Positions 54,426 through 64,000 of a DNA stretch of 64,000 bases are shown here, piece after piece. The notes beneath the pieces are model-generated. The model was not told where the DNA came from. It was given only the letters and a program-made list of their open reading frames with translations, and made no database searches. A program made the translations under genes and the position numbers. Origin of the DNA: Tenrec ecaudatus (taxonomy: Eukaryota; Chordata; Mammalia; Afrosoricida; Tenrecidae); the NCBI RefSeq assembly GCF_050624435.1, contig NC_134541.1:100436805-100500804 (forward strand), in the 5' to 3' direction. The number at the start of each line of letters is the position of its first letter. The first letter of the stretch is position 1.

Positions 54426-55364
54426 GTTGTAGCAAGTTCATGCACAACAGAACAGAATATTGCCCAGTCCTACTCCATCCTCAAAATTGCTCCTATGCCT
54501 GAGCCCATTGTTGCATCCCCTGTGTCAATCTATTTTATTGAGGACCTTCCTTTTTCACTGCTCCCCCCCTCCCCCGATTTACCAAGCATTATGTCCTTCT
54601 CCAAGGACTGGTCTCTCCTGACAACATGTCCAAATTACGTAAGACAAAGTCTCACCACCTCTGCCTCTCCAGGGCATTCTGGCTGTCCTTTCCAGAAGGA
54701 TCTGTCTGTCCTTTGGCAGTCCACAGTACTCTCAATATTCTTCTCCATGATTCAAACACATGGATTCTTCTTCCGTCTTCCTTATTCTTCAACTGTCCCA
54801 TGAACATGAGGCTATTGAAAATACCATCACTTCAGTGAGTCATACCCTTAGTCCCCAAACTAACCTCCCTGATGGTCAACACTAGCAGTGGTTCTCAACC
54901 TGTGGGTCATGACCCCTTTAGAGGTCAAATTACCCTTTCACAGGGGGCCTCCAATTTATAAAATCACAGTTATGAAATAGCAACAGAAATAATTTCTTGG
55001 TTGGGGGGGTCACCAATGCAACTCATCATTTGATCTCTTGACTGCTGTTTCCATGAGCATTGATTGGGGATACAAGCAAAGCCAAATCCTTGACAACTTC
55101 CACCTTTTCTCCATTTATCATGATGATCTAGTTGTAAGGATTTGGGTTGTCTTTATATTGAATTAGAATGCACATTGATGGCTGCTATACTTGATCTTCA
55201 TCAGCAAGTACTTTAAGTCCTCCTCACCTTCAGCAAAGTAGTGTCATCTGCATATCGAGGGTTGTTAATAAGCCTTCCTCTGCCAGCTTCTCTGATTTTT
55301 TGCTCAGTGTATGAATTGAGTAAGTATGGTGAGAGGATACACCCCGAAGCACACCTGTCACCCA
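54426..55364 (-). mobile_element. RTE LINE inserted in the old L1, carrying a SPIN
   Basis: Complement of the RTE 3' part: TGTTGTTGTAGCAAG, GAGCCCATTGTTGCATCCCC, AAGCATTATGTCCTTCTCCA, and GTGTCATCTGCATATCGAGG (the ADDT-box region). No open frame survives. Confidence 0.85.
54886..55018. mobile_element. SPIN-like hAT, right end truncated, in the RTE
   Basis: CAGTGGTTCTCAACCTGTGG, GTCATGACCCCTTTAGAGG and AGTTATGAAATAGCAACAGA are close to the SPIN consensus. The right inverted repeat is missing. Confidence 0.9.
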
Positions 55365-55640
55365 TTGCCTTATGCAAACTGGGTACTCAGAATTTAAGAT
55401 CTAATACGATTCCCTCCTCCAGTCTGAGTTTGATTATTTACAACCTTTGGATTGCACAAGCTGATGTGCTCCTTTTGTGTAGAGTTAGCTGACATCTCAC
55501 TTCGATGGCTACTTGTTTCACGACAAGACTCTTTTGATAGTCAGGTGCTATCTGATTTCTTCACCATGCTTTGCTATAGCACTCATGTTTTCAGTGGTCC
55601 CTAAGTATCGATCATAGTCATAGCATAAAAATATTGTTCT

Positions 55641-55925
55641 TAGGTTAGGGCTTATGGTTAAGTGCAAAATCAAAATCCATTCATATATCTAAGATAGATA
55701 TGTATACAAGTATATATATGTATAAATAATGCACATATATCCCTTTTCCACTTTGTTTTTTATTTTATTTTTATAAATCATTTTATTGGGGGATATACAG
55801 CGCTTATAAGAACCCATACATCAGTGGATCAAGCACATTTATACATATGTTGCCATTATCATTTTCAAAACATTTTCTTTCTATTTGGGTGCTTGGTATC
55901 AGCTCCTCATTTGTCCCTTTTTGAG
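55641..55925 (-). mobile_element. L1 3' UTR remnants and an L1 3' end
   Basis: 55771-55915 is the minus L1 terminus (AATCATTTTATTGGGGGATA ... TGGTATCAGCTCCTCATTTG). Before it, AT-rich sequence with TATATATGTATA resembles the 5' part of an L1 3' UTR. Confidence 0.75.
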
Positions 55926-56084
55926 AGAGATGATAAGGAACCTCCACAGGGCCCTTTGGTGATTCTACTAATTTTTCAATTAGCCAGTGGTGTAGAATTT
56001 AAAACATGATTAAGACAAGGGGAGTGTTCATATAGACTAGGAAAGCTCTCTAGACTAAAGTCCATGGGATTCCACCCATTGCTG

Positions 56085-56765
56085 ATGCTCTTCAGTCCCA
56101 TGGAGTCAGTTCTGAGCCATAGCAACCTGATGTACTGCAAACATCACACCGCTGGTCCTTGGCCATCAGCTCAATCGTTGTGCTGTTCGAGCCCATTATT
56201 GCAAACCCTGTGCCAATCTATCTTGTTGAGGGTCTTTTTCTCTTTCCGTGACCTCTGCTTTACCAAGCATGACATCCTTCTCCAGGGACTGCTCTCTTCT
56301 GACAACATGTGCCAAGTACATAGGACAAGTTCTCAATATACTTCTTTCCTTTCTTTTTTTAAGATAATTTTATTAGGGGCTCTTACAGCTATTATAACAA
56401 TCCATATACTCATTTTATCAAGCATGCTTTTACAGATGCTGCCATCATTGTTTTCTACACATTTACTTCTTCTTTTTTAAAAAAAATAATTTTATTGGGG
56501 GCTCGTACAATTCTTTTTTTTTTTACATTTTATTAGGGGCTCATACACCTCTTATCAAATCCATACATATACATACATCCATTGTATAAAGCACATCTGT
56601 ACATTCTTTGCCCTAATCATTTTCAAAGCATTTTCTCTCCACTTAAGCCCTTTGCATCAGGTCCTCTTTTTTTAAATATACTTATTTCTAAGGAGCCGTC
56701 TGGCTATTCTTCTTCCAACTCAGGTTTCTTCAACCCATCACCACTCTCTTATGACAAAAATTAAA
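56085..56765 (-). mobile_element. RTE LINE split by stacked L1 3' ends
   Basis: RTE complement at 56085-56340 (GAGCCCATTATTGCAAACCC, AAGCATGACATCCTTCTCCA, GACAACATGTGCCAAGTACA) and 56690-56765 (AAGGAGCCGTCTGGCTATTC, TTCAACCCAT). Confidence 0.8.
56350..56685 (-). mobile_element. Three stacked L1 3' ends
   Basis: Minus L1 termini start at about 56358 (AAGATAATTTTATTAGGGGC), 56486 (AATAATTTTATTGGGGGCTC) and 56523 (ACATTTTATTAGGGGCTCAT). The middle copy is only about 30 bases. The stack is flanked by AATATACTTCTTT/AATATACTTATTT. Confidence 0.85.
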
Positions 56766-57103
56766 TGAAGACGAAGTAAAATTTCTCTTCCCTGCTGGGA
56801 AGTCAAAAGACAGTGCCAAAAATGGGGAACAGGGTTTGGGGTGGGTCACCAGCAACACAGGATGTCATTTGGAGATACAGAGGATTCCGAAACACATTGA
56901 AAGTGTTGTTTTTTTCAAGGAGGTAGAAATGGAGGCAGGGTCCTCTGTTGTTCATAAATTATTATATAATGATTTGACCCTTAAACTTTGCAGCCTGTCT
57001 AACTTAGAGTAAAACAAAAGTAAACTAAAAACCACAAAACCACTCTATACGTTTTTATATGTATGTGTATGCAAATCATGGAAAAACATCTCAGGTGATG
57101 TCT
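56766..57103. other. No gene recognised
   Basis: Unassigned. Confidence 0.5.
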
Positions 57104-57640
57104 TAGTTCCTAAGGCTGCTGTAAAGAAACTACAAGAAGATGGCTTGAGCCCACAGAAATGCATTCCCTCACAGTTTGGGAGGCTAGAAGTTCAAATTCA
57201 GGGTGTCAGCTTTGGGGATGGCGTTGTCCTCTAGATCACATGTCGGCTCTGGAGGAGCTTGGTCTTCCTTTAGCATTGCTTGGCGATCTCCAGGTGTCTT
57301 GCCGTCAATCTTCCCTGGGTCAAGAAGGTTCGAAGAACGTGCTCCACTCCCAACTCTTCTTTCCTGGTGACACTGAGGCTCCGCTTCTCTCTGCTCACTT
57401 TTTCTTTCATGTCTTACTTTCTTAAAAAGGCGATGCAGGCCCCAGTTCAGGGCAACTCCCCTTTTGTCAGACCACAACTATGAACTGAGTCAGGGTGTTG
57501 TATCTCACCCTAATTCCCTTCCACTGACTGACCTCATCAGAGCCCACCCCAGGGAACGATGATACAATGAGTGTACGCAGCTGCCCAATCAAGCATAACT
57601 GCCACACCACGCCATCACCTACTGCCAACCCACTGAGAAG
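57104..57640 (-). mobile_element. MaLR (MLT1-type) LTR
   Basis: The plus strand reads TCTTAGTTCCTAAGGCTGCT, CTCACAGTTTGGGAGGCTAG and AAGTTCAAATTCAGGGTGTC, the complement of an ERVL-MaLR LTR 3' half. Diverged toward the far end; that boundary is approximate. An ancient endogenous-retrovirus-derived repeat with no coding part. Confidence 0.65.
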
Positions 57641-58194
57641 CATGGCCCAGCCCGGCTGACACACACTTGATGACCAGGAAGGAACACAGTTCAATCTACA
57701 AGAGCAGGCAGCACATCAAAATGATAAATCTGATGACAACAGGGTTGGGATGAGAGGTCCTGATATACCAGGTGGAGTGAGGGCTGGAGATGAAGGTAGA
57801 GGGCAGGTACTGAGTACCAAGTCATCAAGGCAAGCATGGGCTTATTTGTGCATATTTAATTGTCTGGAGTAAACAGTTTCACATGTTTTTCACCATACAA
57901 AGCACAAATAATCCCATGCTTACCTTTCTGACTGGGTACTCCGTCCCTGCCAGGTGTTGTAAATTGGGAAGGAGGCTTTGGTTCTGTGGGAAGGTGCTGT
58001 GGGGTTGGGGGAGAGACAAATGCCAGCCAGACCTCAAAGCAGACTCTTGGGCGAGGTGAAAAAATGTGAAATCATTCACTAGCGCTCATCAACCAGCCCA
58101 CAGGAGCCTGTCCTTGCCTTGCTTGCCGGCTAATCCAGCAATGGAAGAGGGTCAAGGAAAAACCCTTGCCAAGGGTTGCTGAGACTGTCGAAGT
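57641..58194. other. No gene recognised
   Basis: Unassigned. Confidence 0.5.
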
Positions 58195-58305
58195 TTCTCA
58201 GGCGGCAGACTCGTACATCTTACTCCTGCAGAGGAAGTTTGAGTTGCCTGCCTTGTACACAGCCAGGCACTTAACCGCAACACCACCAGGCTTGCTTGGA
58301 GCTCC
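58195..58305 (-). repeat. AfroSINE head fragment
   Basis: TCCTGCAGAGGAAGTTTGAG and CACTTAACCGCAACACCACC. Confidence 0.7.
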
Positions 58306-58974
58306 TAGGAGGTCTGCCTCATCTGTACTAATTTCATGATATACAACTTCAAGGCATTCTGTGTAATGGAAAGAATGTTCTAGAAGATTTTACTTTCTAA
58401 TGAGCAAAAGCACTAGGCTCAGACCTAGTGGTGATCAGGTTGGTGATAAGCTCCCGGCACCTGGTGCACTCCCAGAGTCAGTACCGTCTCCCCGGAACCT
58501 TCTTGTCCAGAGTCTCTGCCAGCTCCCCAGGGATTCTAGGAACTCACAGGTGACTACTATGTTGGGTTCAGAACAATGGTGCCACAGACGGGAGCGGTCC
58601 AGGGGTACAGACCACAGCAGACAGTCACCCTATTGACTGTCTATAAAATTGCTGTACGGTGTTTCTAGCTCTACTGGAAGGAGGTGGCAACACAAGGACA
58701 GTGGTACCTGAAACTCCAGCAGTTGCATCCCACAATGCCTCAAGTGACCTGCTCCGTGGGAGTCACAGAGCCCTGGTTCCTAGGCTCTGAAATCAGAAGG
58801 CAGACCCAGTCCATCCTGGCTCCCCTCCTTGAGTTCTAATCCCGGGGTTCCTCAGTATACTTTGGCTCTGGCCCAAGCTGTGGTGTTCTCTTCACCAGGA
58901 AGTCCCTCAGTTCACATATGCTGCCCACCCCCATCAGCAGTTCTTGCTGTCTCCAGAGGAGAAAGTCCATGTGA
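58306..58974. other. No gene recognised
   Basis: Unassigned. A 15-base G-run with no other use follows at 58976-58990. Confidence 0.5.
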
Positions 58975-59078
58975 AGGGGGGGGGGGGGAGCGGTTGACAT
59001 CATGAGTTACCTCACAGGTGACACCAACCTTCATGTCACTGCTGGTTCAGAGGCAGATCTTTCACAAGTGGGGGGAAG

Positions 59079-59081
<3 letters not shown>

Positions 59082-59117
<36 letters not shown>
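59082..59117. repeat. (CA)n microsatellite
   Basis: An uninterrupted CA dinucleotide run of about 36 bases. Confidence 0.97.
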
Positions 59118-59120
<3 letters not shown>

Positions 59121-59127
59121 GGACTTA

Positions 59128-59330
59128 GCAAAGAGCCCAGCTGGTGCTGTAGCTAAGCTCTCAAATGCTACTTGAAAGAGCAGCAGTTCAAATTCACCAG
59201 CTGCTCTACAAGAAACACAACATCTGGAAATCTCTCTAAAATATGTCCAATTAGAGAAGCTATGGGGCAGTTCCATTCTGTCACAAGGGGCTGCTATGTG
59301 CATCAGAATCCACTCACTAGCTATAAGACA
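59128..59330 (+). repeat. AfroSINE
   Basis: GCAGTTCAAATTCACCAGCT, GAAGCTATGGGGCAGTTCCA and TGTGCATCAGAATCCACTCA in order. Confidence 0.82.
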
Positions 59331-59487
59331 ACTGCAGGATACAGCAATCTGGCCAAAAGTCTTATTGCTCATCTACTCAGCTGTTTAGCGGGGTGCTCCC
59401 TGGACTATCTGTAATATCAGTGTGAGTTCATATTTCCCTTCTCAACCATTCCATTATTTTTTTGCTGAAATTATTTTGTTGTTTTGT

Positions 59488-60950
59488 TGTTGCTAGGCAC
59501 CATCAAGTCAGTTCCAACCCATAGAGACCCTATGCAGAACAGAACAAAGCACTGTCCGGTCCGAGTCATCCTCACAATGGCTCCTGTGCCTGAGCCCATG
59601 GTTGCAGTCACAGTGTCAGTCCATCTCCTTGAGTGCCTTCCTCTTTTTGATGCCCCTCTACTTTTTTAAAAAATCATTTAATTAGGGGCTCATACAACTC
59701 TTTTCACAATCCGTACATACATCATTTGTGTCCAGCACATTCATACATATGTTGCCATCATCATTCTCAAAACACCTGCTTTCTACTTGAGCCCTTGATA
59801 TCAGCTCCTCATTTTTCCCCTCCCTCCCTGCTTCCCCCTCCCCCTGAACCCTTGATAATTTATAAATAATTATTATTTTATCATATCTTACACCATCCGA
59901 TGTCTGTCTCACCCAGTTCTCCGCTTTCTGTCCTCCAGGGAGGAGGTTATATGTAGACCTTGTCATCTGCTCCCCCTTTCTCCCTCACCCTCCTTTATCC
60001 TCCCGATATCGCCACTCTCACAACTGATCCTGAGGGGTTCATCTGTCCTGGATTCCCTGTATTTACAGTCCCTATCTGTACCAGTGTACATCCTCCAGTC
60101 CAGCCGGATATGTAAGGTAAGAATTGGGATCATGATAGTGGAGTGAGGACGCATTTAAGAACTAGAGGAAAATTGTATGTTTCATCATTGCTACGCTGCA
60201 CTCTGACTGGCTCATCACCTCCCCACAGCCATTCTGCAAGGGGATGTACAATTTCCCCCAGATGGGCCCTGGGTCCCCACTCTGCACTCCCCCTCATTCA
60301 CAATGCTATGATTTTTTTTGTCTTTGATGCCTGATACCTGATCCCTTCGATGCTTTGTCATCTCACAGGCTGGTGTGCATTTTCCATGTGAGCTTTGTTG
60401 TTTCTCAGTTAGATGGCCCCTTGTTTATCTTCCAGCCTATGGGACCCCAGATTCTATATATTTTGACAACTGGATGCCCCTCTACTCTACCAAGCATTAT
60501 ATCCTTCTCCAGAGACTGGTCTTTCCTGAAAACATGTTCAAAATACATAAGAATGAAGTCTCACCATCCTTCCTTACCTCTAAGGAGCACTTTGACCATA
60601 CTTCTTCCAAGACAGATTTGTTTAACCTTTTGGCAGTACATGGTACTTTCAACATTCTTTTCTAGTACCACAATTCAAATCATTGATTCTTCTTCAGTCT
60701 TCCTTATTCAATGCCCAACTTTCATATGCGTATGAGGCAATTGAAAATATCATGGCTAGGGACAGGCGCATCTTAGTCCTCAAAGGGACATCCTTGCTTT
60801 TCAATATTTTAAAGAGGACTTCTGCAGCAGATTTACCTAATGCAAAACTGCTTTTGACTGCTGTCTGCGGCTTCAATGAACATTGATTGTGGATCCAAGC
60901 AAGAAAAGAATCCTTGACAACTTCAACCTTTTCTCTACATAACTATTTTT
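59488..60950 (-). mobile_element. RTE LINE split by an L1
   Basis: RTE complement at 59490-59662 and 60473-60950. The minus frame at 60876-60694 reads LFKILKSKDVPLRTKMRLSL and AYESWALNKED, matching the conserved BovB/RTE block after the polymerase core. Dead through stops. Confidence 0.9.
59663..60472 (-). mobile_element. L1 3' UTR inside the RTE, 14-bp target duplication
   Basis: GATGCCCCTCTACT at 59649-59662 and 60473-60486. The body is minus L1 terminus and 3' UTR (AAATCATTTAATTAGGGGCT ... CCAGATTCTATATATTTTGA). Confidence 0.96.
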
Positions 60951-61044
60951 TAGAACTGTCCAAATCAGACAAGTCACTCCAAAAAAGAAGCTGGCTGCCT
61001 CACAACTCTAGAGAAAGCCTGACTGCCAAAATATGAAGTCATAG

Positions 61045-61175
61045 TAAGGCGATTAAGCAATAGTCAACTCGGTGCTTCAAGTCACTTCTGACTCATAGAG
61101 ACACCATAGGACAGAGAGGAGTGGCTCCACACGGTTTCCAAGCCTATCAGCTTCATGAAAACAGATTGATACATC
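61045..61175 (-). repeat. AfroSINE
   Basis: CTTCTGACTCATAGAGACAC, CACACGGTTTCCAAGCCTAT. Confidence 0.75.
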
Positions 61176-61189
61176 TAGTTCCCGGCAAA

Positions 61190-61425
61190 ACCTTTGAGGT
61201 GCCTATTGGATCAGGTATCAGACACCAAAGACCCAGAACAAAAAGTCATAACCCCCTCCCAGAGGGATGGACAACAGAAATGTGGGTGAAGGAAGACAGA
61301 AGTCAGTGTACGACATGAAAATAATAATAATTTATAAATTATCAAGGGTTCATGAGGGAGAGAGGGTGCAGGGTGGGAAATGAGCTGATGTCAAGGGCTC
61401 AAGTAGAAAGAAACTGTTTTGTGGA
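61190..61425 (+). mobile_element. L1 3' UTR, cut by the next L1
   Basis: GGATCAGGTATCAGACACCA, ATGTGGGTGAAGGAAGACAG, AATTTATAAATTATCAAGGG. It breaks off at AAAGAAACTGTTTT where a new L1 begins. Confidence 0.88.
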
Positions 61426-62700
61426 CTTCCAAGATGGTGACTGTGTAACACATACCAGAGGGACTCTGCAGAAATCAGCCCGGGACAGTTACTAATAGGG
61501 AAATTCCACACTGCTGGACCGCAGGAGGAAAATCATAAAGATAAATAGGCTCAAATCTGTAGGTTTTGAGTACCTGGGGGCTTTTGGCTTACCACATTGG
61601 AGGCCAGGTAGGGTTTGACTTTAGCTGACAACTGTCTCAGCCAGATCCAGGATCATTTGGAACCAGTACAGGGGCTTATCTCAACACAGCCACAGCTTGC
61701 CACTACCTTAGAGCAGGGTTTAAACCCCCCTAGCCCCACTGTCAGGGCTCAGGGCTCAGCTCTATTGTTACTTTTGTTTCCCTCTCATCTCTATGTCCAC
61801 CCACAGTGTCAGTGTGCTTAGTTTTTCCTTTTCTTTCTTTTTCTCATCCCTTTTCTCTCACGCACCACTACTGACTTCCATTTATGCCTGCCCTCCACCC
61901 AGTTGGGAGAGCTCCACCCTTTGCAGTGTAACACGAGTCTGGGGAAAGCCTACCCACCCTCCACCAGGGGAAATTCTGCCCACCTCCTTCCAGGTGGAAA
62001 TCCTGCCCATTTTCCTCTGGGGGAAATTCTACCCACCTGCCCTCTGCAGTGCTCAACACGTGGCTGGGAAATCCCACCTACCTTCTTCAGGGGAAATCCT
62101 GCCTGATTGGCTGGAGCAGTTCCTACCCATCCTCTGTTGTCCCACATAACTGAGGGACCTTCCTCCCGCTTTTTTAAGTGCCTCACATGGCCTAAGGCAG
62201 CTCAGCCCACAGTCACCAACGTTCCATGCTGCTTTGGGACCGTCTGCCCAACCACAACAGTGATCTACCTGGTAAGGGAAATTCTTCCCACCATTCATGG
62301 TGCTCTACACCAAAGCAGGCAACCCACCAGCCTTCTGTGGCACTCTCATTGCAGCAGGCACACCCACAGGCCGTCGGTGGTGCCCCCAAGCTCTCATGGG
62401 CCACACAATCATGGCTTCTTGTGAGATCAACCAATACACCACCATCCTTGTGGGTCCACAGCCACCCAACCAGCGTCCCCTGACAGGACCGTCCAACTTG
62501 CCCTCCAAATAACAGAATACTGCTCGAGTAGAGAAAGAATGAAGTCATAGGAGGATAAAGTGGTAGGCCAATTCCATAGTGCAATTAGCTGCAGGCAGTT
62601 CTAAGAAACTTTCCTACAAGTCTCCCAGAGCGAGCCAGTGCTCTTCAACTCCCTGGAAAATTGCACCTGCCTCCTCTAAAACAAAGCAACACAAAGAGCA
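61426..62700 (+). promoter_or_regulatory. L1 5' UTR/internal promoter with tandem-like units
   Basis: YY1-type site at about 61434-61441. A unit with GCAGTGnnnCACG, then GGGAAAnnCTACCCACC and CAGGGGAAATTCTGCC, occurs at about 61923 and again at 62046, roughly 123 bases apart. GGGGAAATTCT-type motifs recur at 61967, 62025, 62090 and 62276. It resembles diverged promoter monomers. Confidence 0.6.
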
Positions 62701-62745
62701 ATCGACCCCAATGACCTCAATGAAAAACAGAAGAAACAAAGGGCA

Positions 62746-63510
62746 ATGGCAGAAGATGTCCTGAACCTAATGATATACATAGAAGAGGGAGACATTGATC
62801 TGCCACACAAAGAAATTCTCAGAATGCTGCTTGGAGTCATACAGGATATGAAGGAAACAATACAGAAAAAGAATGAAATGATAGAGGATATAAAGTCCAT
62901 ACACCAAAGGGAAATACAAGAGCTTAGGGAGGAGATAACAAAAATCCGTAGCAGACGCACAGACCTCGAGAATCGACTGTAGGAAGCAGAGAACCGCATC
63001 AGTAACTTGGAGGACAGCCAAGCAGACTTTAACAAACATGAACAAAAATCTAATAAGATCATCAGAAAAGCTGAAGAAAACTTAAGAGCTATGTCTGAGG
63101 CTATGAATATGAGCAACATCAGAATAATTGGATTAGGAGAGGAAGACACACAAGCAAGTGAGAGAATTCTTAGAGGCAAACTTCCCCAGCTTAATGAATG
63201 AAAACCAAGCAACCATTCAAGACACTGAAAGAACACCAGCTAGAATGAATCCCAAGAAGAAGTCACCAAGGCACATAATAGTTAAACTATCCAACTTTGA
63301 GGAAAAGAAGAAATTCATGATAGCAGCTAGAGAAAAACAAGCAATCACTTATAAAGTTCCCCAAATAGGAATAGTCTCAGACTGTCAGACTATGAAGAAG
63401 AAGAGATAGAGGAAATAACGCAAACCCAAGAATACTCTATCCAGCCAAATTATCTATCAAGATAGAAGGAAAAGTAAGAGTCTTCCTAGACAAGGAAAAA
63501 CTCAATGTGT
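62746..63510 (+). pseudogene. L1 ORF1p remnant
   Basis: The frame from 62746 (AEDVLNLMIYIEEGDIDLPH) gives a coiled coil (MKETIQKKNEMIEDIKSIHQ) to a TAG at 62980, goes on in the same frame (EAENRISNLEDSQ, NIRIIGL), then shifts near 63170 to FLEANFPSLMNE, SPRHIIVKLSNF, AAREKQAITYKVPQ and later RILYPAKLSIKIEGKVRVF. These are the coiled coil, RRM-like and C-terminal domains of the RNA-binding L1 ORF1 protein. A stop, a frameshift and a short deletion near 63400 make it non-functional. The start codon is uncertain. Confidence 0.9.
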
Positions 63511-63762
63511 TAGAAGAAACCCAGCCCTACAAAAGATCCTTGCCGACCCAGTATGGGCAGAAGAACAGCACTCACCAAGCATAAATAAGAAACCATCACA
63601 TAGAACAATCCCACCCAGAGGACAACAAAGAGAGAACAGCCCCAAGTACAGCATTGGCTTAAGAGTGGAAAGAATTCAAGAATGAAACACATACACATAA
63701 GCACATACGCACAACATGCTGCTAAGAAAGGGACATAGGAAACGCCCAACACAAAAGGTATA

Positions 63763-64000
63763 AGATGACATCACAGAGTCCACAGATGGAGATAATAACC
63801 CTTAATATCAATGGCCTGAACTCAGGCACTAAAAGACTGAGACTAGCAGACTGGCTTAGAAAACATAACCCATCAATCTGCTGCCTACACATCTCAAGAC
63901 TACAGACAAAAATATGCTGAGAATCAAAAGCTGGAGAAAAATCATACCAAGCAAATAGCAATTCATAAAACCAGGAGTTGCAATGCTAATCTCTGATAAA
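63763..64000 (+). pseudogene. L1 ORF2p N-terminus (endonuclease), broken
   Basis: From ATG 63763: MTSQSPQMEIITLNINGLNS, then KRLRLADWLRKHNPSICCL. The conserved N of NINGLN is present. The QETH that should follow CCL is replaced by HIS, so the catalytic glutamate is lost, and a TGA follows in frame near 63918. Past a frameshift, GVAMLISDK-like sequence goes on to the window end. Confidence 0.9.

Larger units (their letters stand above)
54090..55640 (-). mobile_element. Old L1 3' UTR split by an RTE LINE
   Basis: 54090-54425 and 55365-55640 are two parts of one minus-oriented old L1 3' UTR (complement of 2290-2945): TAAATGGATTTTAGATTTTC on the left; GGGTACTCAGAATTTAAGAT and AAGCTGATGTGCTCC on the right. 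The junction flanks read ATGAGTGAC and ATGGGTGAC (minus strand), a likely target duplication. Confidence 0.8.
61426..64000 (+). mobile_element. L1 with intact 5' end, runs off the window
   Basis: Starts GTGGACTTCCAAGATGGTGA, the typical L1 5' start with a YY1-type CAAGATGG box. About 1.3 kb of 5' UTR follows, then ORF1 and the start of ORF2. So this copy is not 5'-truncated, but both reading frames are broken. Confidence 0.9.

Noticed and set aside
62676-63236. 186-codon minus-strand frame
   Set aside because: Antisense shadow of L1 ORF1.
25200-64000. Search for GSPT1, the next human gene upstream of TNFRSF17
   Set aside because: No exon recognised; in human the gap is about as long as this flank or longer.
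1-64000. tRNA, rRNA or CRISPR-like arrays
   Set aside because: tRNA-like A/B boxes belong to SINEs; no regularly spaced repeat-spacer array exists.

Overview
This is a mammalian nuclear genome window, almost certainly from an afrotherian and most likely a tenrec. The evidence is about thirty degraded tRNA-derived SINEs of the AfroSINE type, RTE (BovB-like) LINEs, a lineage of L1 with long 3' UTRs, and five copies of a short hAT transposon whose ends match the SPIN ('Space Invader') family, which among afrotherians is known from tenrec. Species is an inference; there is no bacterial or viral gene content, no CRISPR array and no operon structure.

Two protein-coding genes are supported, both on the minus strand. 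TNFRSF17 (BCMA, the plasma-cell receptor for BAFF and APRIL) is complete in three exons at 24878-24761, 24436-24290 and 22941-22646, with consensus splice sites and a 186-residue product. Its last dozen or so codons and its stop lie in the tail of an AfroSINE; a vestige resembling the ancestral stop lies beyond the SINE near 22422. About 11.5 kb downstream is a CpG island (about 10200-11420) holding a minus-strand ATG followed seven bases later by a strong splice donor; position, orientation and the first codons fit exon 1 of SNX29, the neighbour of TNFRSF17 in human 16p13. SNX29 exon 2 was not found in the remaining 11 kb, as expected for a gene with a long first intron.

Layout: 1-10 kb, repeats (SINEs, an old L1, SPIN, an RTE with a nested hAT) lying in SNX29 intron 1; 10.2-11.4 kb, SNX29 promoter; 11.4-22.2 kb, intergenic, mostly one old L1 broken by SINEs, a younger L1 3' end and an LTR-like element; 22.6-25.2 kb, TNFRSF17 and its promoter; 25.2-64 kb, gene-poor sequence upstream of TNFRSF17, built of nested L1, RTE, SINE, hAT and LTR-like insertions. 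The window ends inside an L1 that keeps its 5' UTR but has broken reading frames.

Many insertions keep target-site duplications, so their relative order can be read: RTE into an old L1, SPIN into that RTE and into another L1, L1 into RTE and SINE, and an L1 into an LTR-like element. Apart from the exons of the two genes, the open reading frames here look like chance or transposon-derived frames.
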